A stretch of 64,000 nt of DNA. Origin: Gongronella butleri. Lineage: Eukaryota > Mucoromycota > Mucoromycetes > Mucorales > Cunninghamellaceae. Below are positions 35,843 to 47,263 of the stretch, piece by piece. The stretch is from contig JAIWZP010000011.1 of assembly GCA_025201375.1 (NCBI GenBank), positions 578,133 through 642,132 on the forward strand, in the 5' to 3' direction. A model generated the notes under the pieces. The model searched no databases, was not told the DNA's origin, and saw only the letters and a program-made list of their open reading frames with translations. The stretch's first letter is position 1. Each line of letters begins with the position of its first letter. The translations under genes and the position numbers were made by a program.

Positions 35843-38243
35843 ATGTTGAACGACACTGATGCTATTGCCGCTCGGATAGCGTCTATTTGGCTTGACGCGC
35901 TTGGGCGAAAAAAAGAGAGCGCGGCGTTTCTGAAGCGTCTGGACAGCCAGAGCGCGGACGCCAACAAGTATGAAGATCCCGAGCTCTTGGTAAGCACGGA
36001 GCACGGACGTCCCCGTCGTTCAGGCACACGCAGCCAGAGGTTCATGGGGGCCGCGACTGACGCGCTTTTTGTTTCCAATTGACAGGAAAAAGCTTTACAG
36101 GCTATCCCTGTGCATATTCTTTACGAGCGTGCGAGCGACAAGACGACAGACGACGACGAGCTCACTGACTATGTGACGCGCGAGCTGCTGCACTGGTTCA
36201 AAGCCGACTTTTTCAAATGGGTCAATGAGGCGCCATGTGATCGATGCGAGGTTTGTGCCAGCAACAGAAAAAAAAATGGATGGCAAAAAGGCAAATTGGT
36301 CTGACCGTTTTTTTTTTTATTTGGCAGGCCAAGACGCAATTCGTGGGCACGGCGCGGCCAACCCCGGAAGAGGCCAATTACGGCGCAGGCACCGTGGAAA
36401 TGTATTATTGCCATCAATGTACCATTCAGACGCGCTTTCCGCGATACAAGTACGACCACAATCAAGTGCATCTTCATGGTCAATTTGCTGATCAGGCTCT
36501 TTTTATAGCGATCCCGGCAAACTTTTGGAGACGCGACGCGGTCGTTGCGGTGAATGGGCCAATGTTAGTTCTAAAAAAAAAAGGAGCGCAAGCAATATGG
36601 GCATGCTGACACGTTCTCACTTCTCTCTTTTTTGACAGTGCTTCACGCTCTGCTGTCGTGCAATGGGCCTGGACGCGCGTATTGTGCACGACACGACCGA
36701 CCATGTATGGACCGAGGTGTTTTCAACGTTTGAGAGCCGGTGGGTGCATTGCGACCCCTGCGAGGATGCATACGATCGGGTAAATATCGAATTTTAATTA
36801 GATGGCAATCATGAGCCCAATTAACCATTGACACGGTTTTTTTTTTGTCTTTTAGCCGTTGATTTACGAAGCAGGTTGGAACAAACAGCTTGCATTTTGC
36901 ATTGCCATGTCGTCAACACAGGCAATGGACGTGACGCGGCGGTATGTCGTGGACTGGACACAGACGCTAGGACGAAGGCGCAGTATCATTGATGAAACAC
37001 ACCTGGAACAATACTTGAGCAAGATGCGCGCGAGGAAATTGGCACAATTGGGCGATGCGGACCGTGCCATGTGGATACAGCGCCAAAAAGAAGACGAGGT
37101 CGATTTGCTCGCCGCGACGGAGCGTGCACGCGTCACCAAAGAAGACATGATGGGCAGACAGAGTGGTAAATCTATCAAAAAAAAAAAAAAAAAAAAGAAT
37201 TGCGACCCATGTATTTTTGTCCCATTTTTTTTAGGATCTCTTGCATGGCGATCGCAGCGAGGCGAGCAAGGCACGTGTAGCTTGCCCAGCGAGTTGCCGA
37301 GGGAAATTGACAATGGTGAGCAGCCATCGATGAGCCAGCTTTACTTTTTAGCTGATTTTTTTTAATTCATGCTAGATGATGCACTTCCGTCCACGGTCGT
37401 GTCGACCGGCGAAATGAACGTCTTGGGATCAGCATTGATCCTCCCAGCCGCCGCCAATGCGCCGTGCATCGCAAGACTCACAAAGGATATGAATTCGCAG
37501 TGCGGCGGCATGTATCTGTCCTCGCGATTAGATCTGCGGCATGGTTTTGACATGGAATTCTCGTTTGGCATGAACAAGGAGCAGAATGGCAAGCCATATC
37601 ACTCGGACGCCGCCGCGGATGGCATGGCCTTTGTCCTTCAGGGCAATGACAAATTCGTGCTGGGCGATGGTAAAAAAAAAAAAAAAAGGGCAGGCGTAGG
37701 AGAAGGGGCAGTGAAACTCACTTGCGTTTTTCTTTTTACTTTGTAGGGGGCTGCGAATTGGGCTATGGCGGGCTCCGCAATAGCATTGCCATTGAATTCG
37801 ATACATACGACAGGCAAGTTTTTGAGGTATGGGGGTCTACTGTCAAATAAACGTGCCTTTTTTTTTTTTTGAACAGTGCCGATCGGTGCGACGATCCGTC
37901 AGGCAATCATATCAGCGTCCATGGTCGCCTGCCTCCCTACGCCAACTCGCCAAATCATCGATATTCGCTTGCACACACGTCAGAGATCCCCGCTCTGAAC
38001 AGAGACATCAACACGCATGGGCCCAATTACGCGCGCGTCCGGTACGTGGCGTCGACTCGGACGCTGACTGTGTGCCTCAAGCAGGATGGACGCTTTGTCA
38101 ACGTGCTTTCCGTCGTGGCCGACATCAATGCCTACCTCAATGGCCAGCTACACAATTGCTGGCTTGGGTTCACCGCGGCCACGGGCGGTCTGTCCCAGTG
38201 CCACGATGTTCGCATCGACGCGCTGCGTCGCTACACGCAATAA
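35843..38243 (+). CDS. PNG1: peptide:N-glycanase (Png1) with C-terminal L-type lectin-like domain, 582 aa
   Basis: Cytoplasmic deglycosylating amidase that strips N-glycans from misfolded glycoproteins exported from the ER. Exons: 35843-35989, 36086-36250, 36328-36449, 36509-36563, 36639-36779, 36856-37165, 37235-37315, 37376-37669, 37747-37813, 37877-38243. Zinc-binding pairs are CDRC (100, 103) and CHQC (132, 135). The transglutaminase-type triad is Cys158 in [10 protein letters not shown], His185 in [10 protein letters not shown] and Asp202 in HCDPCED. After about residue 330 comes a lectin-like beta-sandwich: [55 protein letters not shown]. The intron ending exon 9 needs a GC donor (AG then GCAAGT). 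The N-terminal catalytic half resembles yeast Png1; the lectin fusion is not in the yeast enzyme. Confidence 0.93.
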
Positions 38244-38670
38244 ATAAAAAAAGGAAATGGAGCTCCGCTCTTGCTTATGTGCCCTTACCCCGCATGCACA
38301 TCTCCTATTTTCTTGGTCACCCCCTCACTTCACCCCTTTTTTTTGTGTTCTTGATCATCTCGTGCCTGTTTATGCTTCTCTTTGACCTCCATGGATACAA
38401 AGTAAAAAGAATTTTGCGACGCCTGGCCCGTCATTTCAGTCATCCGTACGCGACGCGTCGACACACGCGACCGCCTGGAGTTAATGAAGCGTGTTTGTGG
38501 GCAAAATCAAGGATGTTCTTATCTGAGGCAAATGGACGGCGCAAGCGCACATTGTTTGTTCAAGGAGTCAAAGGGAACAAAGAGAAAAAGCATGCCGCAT
38601 CTCTGTTTGGCTATTTTTTTGCTTTCTTGCCCTTCTTTTTTCATCCACGGCCAAAAAAAAAAAAGTAAAA
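38244..38670. promoter_or_regulatory. intergenic between glycanase and GPI protein genes
   Basis: Holds the 3' end of the glycanase gene (AATAAA at 38242) and the promoter of the next gene, with an A-run just upstream of its ATG. No gene seen. Confidence 0.5.
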
Positions 38671-39739
38671 ATGAGAACCGCCCTGCGCACGCTGCTCTGC
38701 ATCATCGCCTTTTTATCAACACAATGTCATGCCACGCCATCCATAGACTCACCACATCAAAAACGAGGTTAAAACAACAAGGTCCAATAAATGACAAAAC
38801 TTTGACACCCATTTCTTCATTTTTTTTTTTTCTTCGCGTCATCAGCGGACCCTGCGCCATCTGCATCAGGTAAATGGCGACAAATGAACGTATCGCGTGC
38901 CATTGCTCATTTTTTTATATATAAAAAAAACAGAGAGCAATAGTGGAAGCAGCGCAAGCAACGCACAGCCGAGTGCGGCCCCGGCATCCGCAGTGTCGAC
39001 GGCCTCTGGAGGCGGTGGGTCGACCAATTTGAACGGTCTGACGGTGGTGGCCAGCAGCGGTAACAGCAGCCAGCAACAGGCAAGCAATGGCAATCCATTC
39101 CAGGGCAAGCCAACGGGCGGCGCATTCCCAAACAACGTACCGCCAGCGTACCTGACATGGAAAAAGCCGATCCCCAACCAGACGTTCCCGCCATTGTTCA
39201 AGATTGGCGTGTCAAACATCACGTTTGAGTGGACTGTCGATGGCAGCGCGCTCAAAGTGCAGCCGGTGAATCTAACAGTGGCCGTTGCCAATCCGCAGAA
39301 GCAGACATCTAGCATCCAAGTGCTTGCAGGGACCGCTACAGAGGCGTTTTGGGACCTCGCCAAGATTGATGCGCAAAATCCGCTCATGGTCGGCTATTAC
39401 ACGATGCTCGTGTACGACCAGCGCGGGCCAAAGGCGGTTCCAAGTCCAGGATGGCTCATGCCCGATTCTAGGCTTGTTTTTGCTCTTTACAGCACAGAGG
39501 CTTACGTGGGAAGAACAGATTGTAAGATTAAAAAAAAAACACGCTGCATCACATTTTTTTTTGACAATTTTCCTCTTTTGCTTATTTTTTTTTTCCATGA
39601 CCCGCTGGACGTAGCCATGTTTTGCCCGTCTTGCTATGTCGGTGGTGGGCGATCATTCAGCACCTCGGCCTTGCCACTACTCGCTGCCTTTGGTGTTGCC
39701 ATATTCACGTCAGTATTCGTCGCACACGCTCTAATTTAA
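38671..39739 (+). CDS. secreted GPI-anchored protein, DUF7137-like, 277 aa
   Basis: Fungal cell-surface protein of unknown function. Exons: 38671-38767, 38846-38869, 38934-39521, 39615-39739. A signal peptide (MRTALRTLLCIIAFLSTQCHA, cleavage near residue 21) is followed by a dibasic Kex2-type site KR at 31-32, then a Ser/Ala/Gly-rich linker. A folded domain follows: TWKKPIPNQTF, IGVSNITFEWTVDGSALK, VNLTVAVANPQ, ATEAFWDLAK, MVGYYTMLVYDQRGPKAVPS. The C-terminus is a hydrophobic tail (LPLLAAFGVAIFTSVFVAHA) suiting GPI attachment after the small residues in RSFSTSA. Two N-glycosylation sequons are visible (NIT, NLT). Family name given from memory of the domain pattern; exon 2 is only 24 nt. Confidence 0.8.
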
Positions 39740-39881
39740 GGTGTAAAGCAAGACGCACCAGCTAGTGCCGTTCACTCACGCAAATCGGAGTGCGTAATAA
39801 AATGCAGCGTCATATCATTGGGTCATAATTTTGCACATTTTCGAGTTTTTGTTGTTTTCCGCGTTTTGAGCGCGTACCCAG

Positions 39882-39911
39882 CTGTACAGTACTGTACAGT
39901 ACAGTACAGTA
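39882..39911. repeat. ACAGT/TACAGTAC microsatellite
   Basis: Thirty bases of overlapping TGTACAGTACTGTACAGTAC words with partial self-complementarity, just upstream of repeat copy B. Confidence 0.8.
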
Positions 39912-40374
39912 ATATCATAGAAAATCATAGTAAGCACACATCCAGCAAGCAGAAAACACCATCTATTGTCATTTTGCTGCCTTCAGCGGGACCTACAAAC
40001 GGCCAGTGACTTGAAAATTTTTGCATTACGGTACGAAAGGACCATTTTGTGAAGCAAGTCTCTGTCAACACCTGACCACATGCTACAAATGTAGACCAAC
40101 TTAGAAATTGACAGGGAGATCTTTTCTTCACGGCATTTCGCAAGAGTTTCAAGGTCACTGGAGAACAAAATTCTGGAAAATGTCGTTTATTTCACTACGC
40201 TGATGCTGGAATCCTAATTTTTTTGGAGAGAAGCCGCTGCGTGGGCTGTTACCTGCTGTTAGTTCTTCATCAATGCCTTCAGCAGCGCTCTAAAAAACTG
40301 CAGACATGCAGAGAAATTTGCGCGTTTGCCATTCAAAAACGAAAAAAGGTTGTTTTCCAGATTTTGACGGCGTG

Positions 40375-42960
40375 CTGTTTCTCCAGAATATTTTTTACAG
40401 CCTGCTCGCCCGCCACGCCAATGAAACATGCGTCATGGTGTAAACTATAGCTCAATGTTCAAGACGGACGCGCCCAATTTTTTTGGACTCGAAAATGCCA
40501 AAAAACCCCTATTTATACTATTTGGCATTCATCTGTCCATCTGCATGGCGGACCCCGCTCAAAAATGGCTACATCGAATTCAGCGCAAAGTTTGCAAGAA
40601 AAAAGTTTATTCCCCCAAAGCACCACGACCACTTTTGAAAAATTCAGGGGTCACTCAGGGGTCACACATTTCAAAGTCAGAATATGCCAAATTTGGGAAA
40701 TTTCGAACTCCGAGTGATCAATGCATCCCAAACAGGTAACTTCGACAATTTGCTATTGGCAGACAAAATTGCAGGACGCCGCAACTTTAAGAAAATGCCC
40801 AAAGAGTGACGCATGAACGGCGATCGGCAGAGAACATTGCTTACTTTGGGCAAAATTTTTTTGCAAAAATTTAAGGTTTGACACTTCCAAATTAAGGTGC
40901 GAAAATTGCATGGATTTTTTTTTGCACTGTATTTTTATTTTTTTTATTTTGCACATTTTTGTGCACTGATGACAATGGCTGGGCTGCAGCCTGGTGATGA
41001 AATGACCGATGCAAAAAGTAAAAACCCAGGCTAGCGCACCGCAAGTCATCTCATTAGATACTTTGCCTCCTTTTTGTTAGTAAAACTGCAATAAAAATCA
41101 CAAGTTTATTAGACCATTGTTGAACAAATCGCGATCAAAGATTTTGATGAAAAAGTGAATTTTCTCTGCGGGTTTTAGCCATCCACCGATGAAACTAGTC
41201 TTGTTCGATAGAGATTCAGCAGGTGCTTTTTACACGTAAAAAGTACCGTGTGTTATTTAATCCGTTGCCGAGAACATCGAACTTAAATGTTTTTGAAATG
41301 TTTGAACGGCTTTCACAAGTGTACAAACACCAGCAGGTATGATATCCGGCAAACAATATTCTGGAAATGTCGTCCAAGCGTGTCTCTTTTGAGTGGTGCC
41401 AGTTTTACGTATTCCGATACACGAAATATTTTGAGAGACACTGCTAAATTTGTGAGATTGTCGATATTTTGGATTCATCTGTATAGCGACTCAACTAGGT
41501 GCCTCTGGTTTTTAATGTCATGTTGAAAAAATATACGACAAAATAGCCGAATGCAAAGAATTGGAGAGATGATCCAATCCAGGTTGTAGACTTTAATATT
41601 TAGTTTGTGAAAACCTTTGAAAAATCGCCAAAGTTGTAGACAACTCGGCTGGTTGGTCTCTTGTTTTTAACGATTTTTAAAAATAAACGCCTGAAAATTA
41701 TCAAATGGCACTGCTTTGGCAATGATGCAACCCTTGTTATTGGCGTTCAGATTGAATGTCGTGAAATTGGCGATTACCTCGACAGCAGCCTGATCGACCT
41801 CAGGTTTGCAATTCTTTCCTGGAAAAAGAGGCGCGCATCGACCACGTGGGAAAATTTCGAGATGATTGAAGTACGATTTCACTGCGAAATTGTTTTTTAA
41901 AAAACGCGCTACAGCCAAATTTTCAGCAATGTCAAGTTTCTCGTCGAACCAGCAGATTGATACTGTATCGGGGTTTGATTTTTTTCTGAAAAGACAAAAG
42001 AGAGAAGCCAAATCCTATAGGTGCGAGAGTTTCGTGGCACTGCGACGAGTCTTTGGTGGTGAAATGATTTTTCGAATTTGAAAAAAAAAGTTGGTGGTCG
42101 GGTCAAAATGCATCTGGGGGTCCCCCGCTTTGAGAGGTTCAATGCCAGGCAGACAGAAATCCAAATCCATTTGGCAGCCTAGAACTGTACACACCAGCGC
42201 TTGGAGAGTCATCTCATTAGATGCGTTCATCTCCTCTTCTTAAGCAAATCTGCAATAAAAATCTAGGGTTGACTTGATGATTGATCACGAGGAAAAAGTG
42301 AACAAAGTCAAATTTCAGAAATCTGAATTTCTTGACCAATTTTGGTCGCACGGCAGTGAAACTGATTTCATTTGACAGAGAATCAGATTATGCATTTTTT
42401 GTCGCTGCAAAATTGCCGTGGGTAGCCTAGTTCGTTGCCGAGAAAATTGAGATTGAAATTTTAATTCTGGCGTTGCAAGTGTACAAAGGTTGCGCATCGG
42501 CTTTGCCAGACTAAGATGAAATGACCTCCGCGTGCGTCTCTTTCGACTGGTAAGTTTTCAGCATGATCTGATAACAATTTACTGTAACACGAAAGGGCCG
42601 CAATTGTGAATTTCTAGACAAATATTAATTTTCTTGTCAACGGCCTGATCAACCCCCAGTTTTTACTTTGTTTTCGAGAAAAAGTAGCCAAAATGCACAA
42701 GTGACATTAAGATTCATGGAGCGGCGGGCACTTGCTGGCGAGCTGTGTTGATTTTCGTAAATTGGGATACCGTATTCTAGCGATTTTGCAAGGGGGTCGG
42801 TCGGCATTTTTGAGCAGTAAAATTTAGGTACTCGGATCGCTACGCCTTTCACACCCAGGATAAACATGCCTGGTTTATCTACAAAAATGATATAAAAACC
42901 AAGGGCTAATTATCTGATTTTGGCATAAAATGTGATCTTCAGTTTTGTCGGTTGTTTCGA
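40375..42960. repeat. dispersed repeat family, copy B
   Basis: Collinear and same-strand with copy A (14160-16700). Matches run from TTTTTTACAGCCTGCTCGCC at the 5' side, through CATCTGTCCATCTGCATGG, TCAGGGGTCAC, AATGCATCCCAAACAGGTAA and GTCAAAATGCATCTGG, to ATCTGCAATAAAAATC and beyond. Many substitutions and indels, so the copies are old. Two internal sub-units start near 41050 and 42208 (CATCTCATTAGAT in both). No coding potential seen. Confidence 0.75.
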
Positions 42961-43023
42961 CAACAGGCGATTTTGAACCTGCTTTGGCCCTAAATTTATG
43001 CAAAATGTATTTTCTCAGGAGTC

Positions 43024-44290
43024 AGGACTGAATGATCCGTTCTCTTGGAAAAACGCGATGTTGTCGGATTTTTGAGTCGAGCATTCACTGGTTTAAATTT
43101 GGAGCCATGTAGTCAGACTCCTCTGGAGAAACGTGTAAAATATTACAGTATTTGGCTCTGGTGGTTTTCACTAGAAAACTCGAATCTCGAGGTTTCTCAA
43201 GACCGAGTGATCCGATTCGCAAAACAAATTAACACTGTTAGAGACTTGGGTTTACCATCAACTGCTCCAAATTTGGAACCAGATGAGCTAGTTTCTGATG
43301 ACGCGCCAGTTTCATACGCGTACAGTAATAAATAAAAAAAGGGGTAAATTTACCGGCATTTGGTCTCGTGCATCAGCAACGGCTGAGCGCCCCGATGCAT
43401 GATTCATCTCAAAAGAACCAGCATGTAAACGCGGTAAAAGCGCTTGTGGTTTGGGGACATCGCATCATGTTCTTGGTGGCGAGTTAGCCTTTAGGAACCA
43501 TTTTGACCCTGATTTGGCTCTGATTTCACGTGAAATGCATTTTCCCAGGACTGAATGATCCGATTTGCGTAAAAACTTGAAATCATTGTATTTTTGAGCC
43601 AAATGTCCACTGGTCTAAATTTGGAGCCGTATGGTCAACTTCATCGCGTGAAACGCGTAAAATATTATTTAACGCTGGGGTTTCAGTAGCAAACACGAAT
43701 CTCAAGATTCCTCGCGACTGAGCGATGCGATTCGCGAAAAAAATCAACACCGTTAAAGAATGGGGTCTTCCGTTAACTGGTCCAAATTCGGAAGCAGATG
43801 AGCAAGTTTCTGAGAAAGCGCCAGTTTCGTAGGCATAAAGGGGTAAAATCGCCAGCATTTGGTCACGTACCGCGGCAACGGCTGAGCGCCCCGACGCGAG
43901 AGTCTCCTCAAATGAATCAGCGGGCAAACGCGGTAAAAGCGCTTGTAGTTTGGCGACATCGCGTCGTGTTCTGGGTGAGTTAGCCTCACGGGGTTGACTT
44001 GGCCCTGATTCATGCAAAAGACATTTTCTCAGGACAGAGTGATCCGATCTCTAAGAAAACTTGACATCGGTGGAGTTTTGTGTACATCATTCTCTACGTC
44101 AAATATAGGACCCGATGAACAAGATCTGGAGGTCGCGCCTTGCAAAAGGGGAGTAAGGTCTCTTCCATTTTGGTGGCGTACGCGACAACGGCCCAACGTA
44201 TCGACGCGCGAGTCATCTCAAATGAATCAGCGGCTTAACATGGTAAAAGTGTTTTTGTTTTAAAGAGATCGCGTTGAGACCTCGACGAGT
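43024..44290. repeat. tandem array of ~485-525 bp units, about 2.6 copies
   Basis: Unit starts AGGACTGAATGATCCG recur at 43024 and 43548, and in diverged form (AGGACAGAGTGATCCG) at 44031. Shared interior words: CACTGGTTTAAATTTGGAGCC versus CACTGGTCTAAATTTGGAGCC; CAACGGCTGAGCGCCCCGA; AACGCGGTAAAAGCGCTTG. Within each unit a related half-unit starts about 170 bp later (AAGACCGAGTGATCCGATTC at about 43200; CGACTGAGCGATGCGATTC near 43718). Confidence 0.8.
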
Positions 44291-45091
44291 TGGTGTGCAA
44301 TGACTCTGAAAACTCGCATTTTCGTTATAAGTTTGGTGGACGTGATATTCTTCGTTCGGCTCTGCCAGCCTGTCCACACAAATATGGGCTTCCGCAAGCG
44401 TGCAAAAAAAAAAAATCAGGCAGTATCTCAGCAAGTGCCCAAGAAAATGTACAAAACTACCAATGTCATCCGTTTTGGATTTTGCACACAATTAAGCGCT
44501 TGATCTTTCTGGGCATTGCAAGGTAAAATACAAAGAGCGGGAAAAATAGGTGTCAGTCTGTCAAAGACATTTGCGAAGCTGCGGATAGCTATTTTTCGGG
44601 CAAGTGAGGCATTTTCAAGTGGAGATCGCCAATGGGATGGCCCATGGGGGGACAAAGTGGATGGGTGAGCCTGGAAAAGGGTATTATGTAATAGCGCACG
44701 GGCGCGGGTTGGGGGTGGCGTGGAGTCGTGGCCGCGCACGCCTCATCGATGGGCCATCGATTGGACGGCAGTGACCGACGCGCTTTTTTGTGCAATGCGC
44801 GCGTTTCGAAACCCAGCGCGCAATGCGACAGGTCAAGAAACGAGATGATCTCGCGTGACACAAGGTTATGCGGTGGGGCTCTTGAAAGCGCTGACGGGTG
44901 CAAATCGTTACCGTTGAATGAGAGTTCAAAATAGACTTTATTTTTTTTTTCTTGCAACAAATAGGAATGAGGCGAATGTGATGTGATGCGGCGTGAGGTC
45001 ATGGATGCGGAGGAAGGAAGGCGAAGAAATTATAATACAGAAAGATGGGGGAGAGTAGAGAAGTGGTGAAAGAACGCGATGGGCGTTTTTT

Positions 45092-46656
45092 TCAAGCGGA
45101 TTTTGGCTTCTTGATCGTCAAGCAGTTGATCCCGAGGTACGAACAGAAGCTGTTGATGACCACGATTGCCCAGCGCATGTATGCGATGAGCGCAAAGGCA
45201 AAGAACGCGCAAATGAATTGGTATTCAGATTCAGGGGTAAAAATCGGCTCGCTAACAAGCAAAAAGAAAAAAATCATATGTCAGTCGAGTTAAAAAAAAA
45301 AGGGTGACACGACGGGCCAGGAAAAAAAAAAGACACCAAAAGCTGGGGTTGAGAAGGGCCGTGATCGCGCGGTGTGTGTGTGCGTGCACGCGCCAGTGAA
45401 CTTACAAGTTGGGCAGGCGGGGCAGGTTGGACAGGATGGAGCCAGCCACCATGGGCAACAAGAGGACGGTGAAGCGGGGGAAGCGTGACTTGGTCAGGTG
45501 GGCAAGGATGATTTTGGACGCCATGCGGCCAAACACGATACCCGTTGCCACGGCAAACAGCATGAAATGCTTGTGCGAAAGAATAAACGAATAAGGCGAC
45601 AGCACCCACGACATTAAGCTGATAGAATACACCGTGATTGGCATGTTTTCAATCAACATGGTGCGCACAAATGGCTTGTCGTTTTTGCGGCATGCCTTGT
45701 ACATGGCGTAAAAACTAGCAAAAACCGCAAAACGAAACGCGCGTGTGAGCGTACAAAATCCGAAAAAACAGCCCAATTCCTCATTTTCGTACAGCGTTTT
45801 TTTTTTTTCCCTCTCTCGCCATCTCATTCTCTCTTACCAGACGGGCGCGTGCGTAAAGACGAGCATGGCGCCAATGAAGGCAATCAAGGCGTGGGCAATG
45901 GAGACGTCGGCAATGGCCTGGGGCGCCCATGCCGCGTAGGCCTGGACCGGCCGGTTGTAAATTTGCGTGCCGTAGAGTCCGCTGAGGATGCACAAGATGC
46001 AAGTGAGGATGACGCCCTCGGTGGGTCCATTGATGTAGCCGAGGTAAAGGACGCCTGTATGATATTCTTCGGCGGTCGACAGGTAGAATCCGAGCATGGC
46101 AATGGCATACAGCATGACGGAGGCCTTTGTGTGGCCGAGGCCGACCCCGGCGGCCTGGATGATGGCGGCAAACGAGCAATTGAGCGCGTCGCAGCCATGA
46201 TCAAAAAGCTCGCCGAGTGGGCTACTCGTGCCCGTGCGACGCGCCTGCTTACCATCCACATTGTCAAACGTCGAGTACAGCCACACCCCCGCGGCAAAGC
46301 TGAAATACAGCCAGCTCGGTCCATCACCATTCATGTCCGGGGTATAGATCGTCGCCAAAAATACATTGATGATCATAAAAAACAGACCGATCAATGTAAT
46401 CATATTTGGCCTGGAACAAAAAAAAAAAAAAAGCCAATAGAATGAGCCACACCGTCTCTTTGTCGCCAGAGAAAAAAAAAAGAAAAAAAAAGGGGACTCA
46501 CGCTATGCTCATAGGGAAAAGTTCGATACAGGCGCTCCAATAATGCCGAAGAATATACTTTGTCGTGAAGGATCGATCGACGGCGGCGTATTTGTACAGC
46601 TTGAGGTTGTCGAGCTGGTCTTGCGACAAAAAGTCAGAGGTGAACAGGGACGGCAT
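45092..46656 (-). CDS. CDP-alcohol phosphotransferase (choline/ethanolamine phosphotransferase), 398 aa
   Basis: Integral ER/Golgi enzyme of the Kennedy pathway that joins CDP-choline or CDP-ethanolamine to diacylglycerol. Exons (complement): 46656-46502, 46410-45838, 45714-45406, 45251-45092. The catalytic CDP-alcohol motif DG-AR-G-D-D is intact: DGKQARRTGTSSPLGELFDH, ending GCD. The N-terminus (SQDQLDNLKLYKYAAVDRS, then PNMITLIGL) matches Cpt1/Ept1 enzymes, and several hydrophobic segments follow, ending in KKPKSA. Length agrees with the ~390-aa family norm. Choline versus ethanolamine preference cannot be assigned from sequence alone. All donors are GT (GTGAGT, GTAAGA, GTAAGT). Confidence 0.93.
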
Positions 46657-47263
46657 TGCGAAAAAAGTGAGTGGGGAGGGGGCGATGCACACAAAACAAG
46701 AGAAAACAGCCTGAAAAGCAAGCGCAGTGGACAAAAGTGGTGGTTGCTATGCCAACAAGCAAATAAATAAAAAGAGAATGAATGCAAAAAGAAGAAAAAA
46801 AAGTGGCCCACACCGCCTTTTATGAGCGTCGGATGTCACTCGGTTTGGCCCTGAAATGAAAAAAAAAGAAGGTTTGTTGAGTTTGAGTGTGTCCCAATTC
46901 ATCTGGTCATTTCACATGCCAAACCGAGCCTAATTGGGGGCGCTAAAAAAAAACAGGGGGAAGGACGAGGGAGGGGGGGGCGGATGATCTTTTTAGTGTG
47001 TCACGCCTGCTCCTATTCTCTCTCTTTTTTTCTGATTCATGCACATCATGATGAGAGGGGGGATAGGGAGCAATTGCTTTTTCATCAGTGAAAAAAGAAA
47101 GGGGAGTCGACAACGTGGATCCTTTATAATCTATGAGACTCCCAACTTTGCGGATGGTCCTTTTTTATTTTTTGTCTTTTTTTTTGTCCTTTTTTTTCTT
47201 TTTTTTTTTTTTTCGTTTTTTTTCCCCCGTCGCTTCGATTGTCACGAGCAGGGCAATGAGGGC
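46657..47263. promoter_or_regulatory. divergent promoter region, 607 bp
   Basis: Lies between the ATGs of the phosphotransferase (-) and the kelch-like protein (+). Contains a G-run (GGGAGGGGGGGG near 46970) and a long T/C-rich leader before 47264. Confidence 0.5.

Larger units (their letters stand above)
39740..45091. other. gene desert with dispersed and tandem repeats
   Basis: 5.3 kb without a supported gene. It contains an ACAGT microsatellite (39882-39911), repeat copy B (40375-42960), a ~500-bp tandem array (43024-44290) and about 0.8 kb of unassigned sequence before the phosphotransferase stop. Confidence 0.6.
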
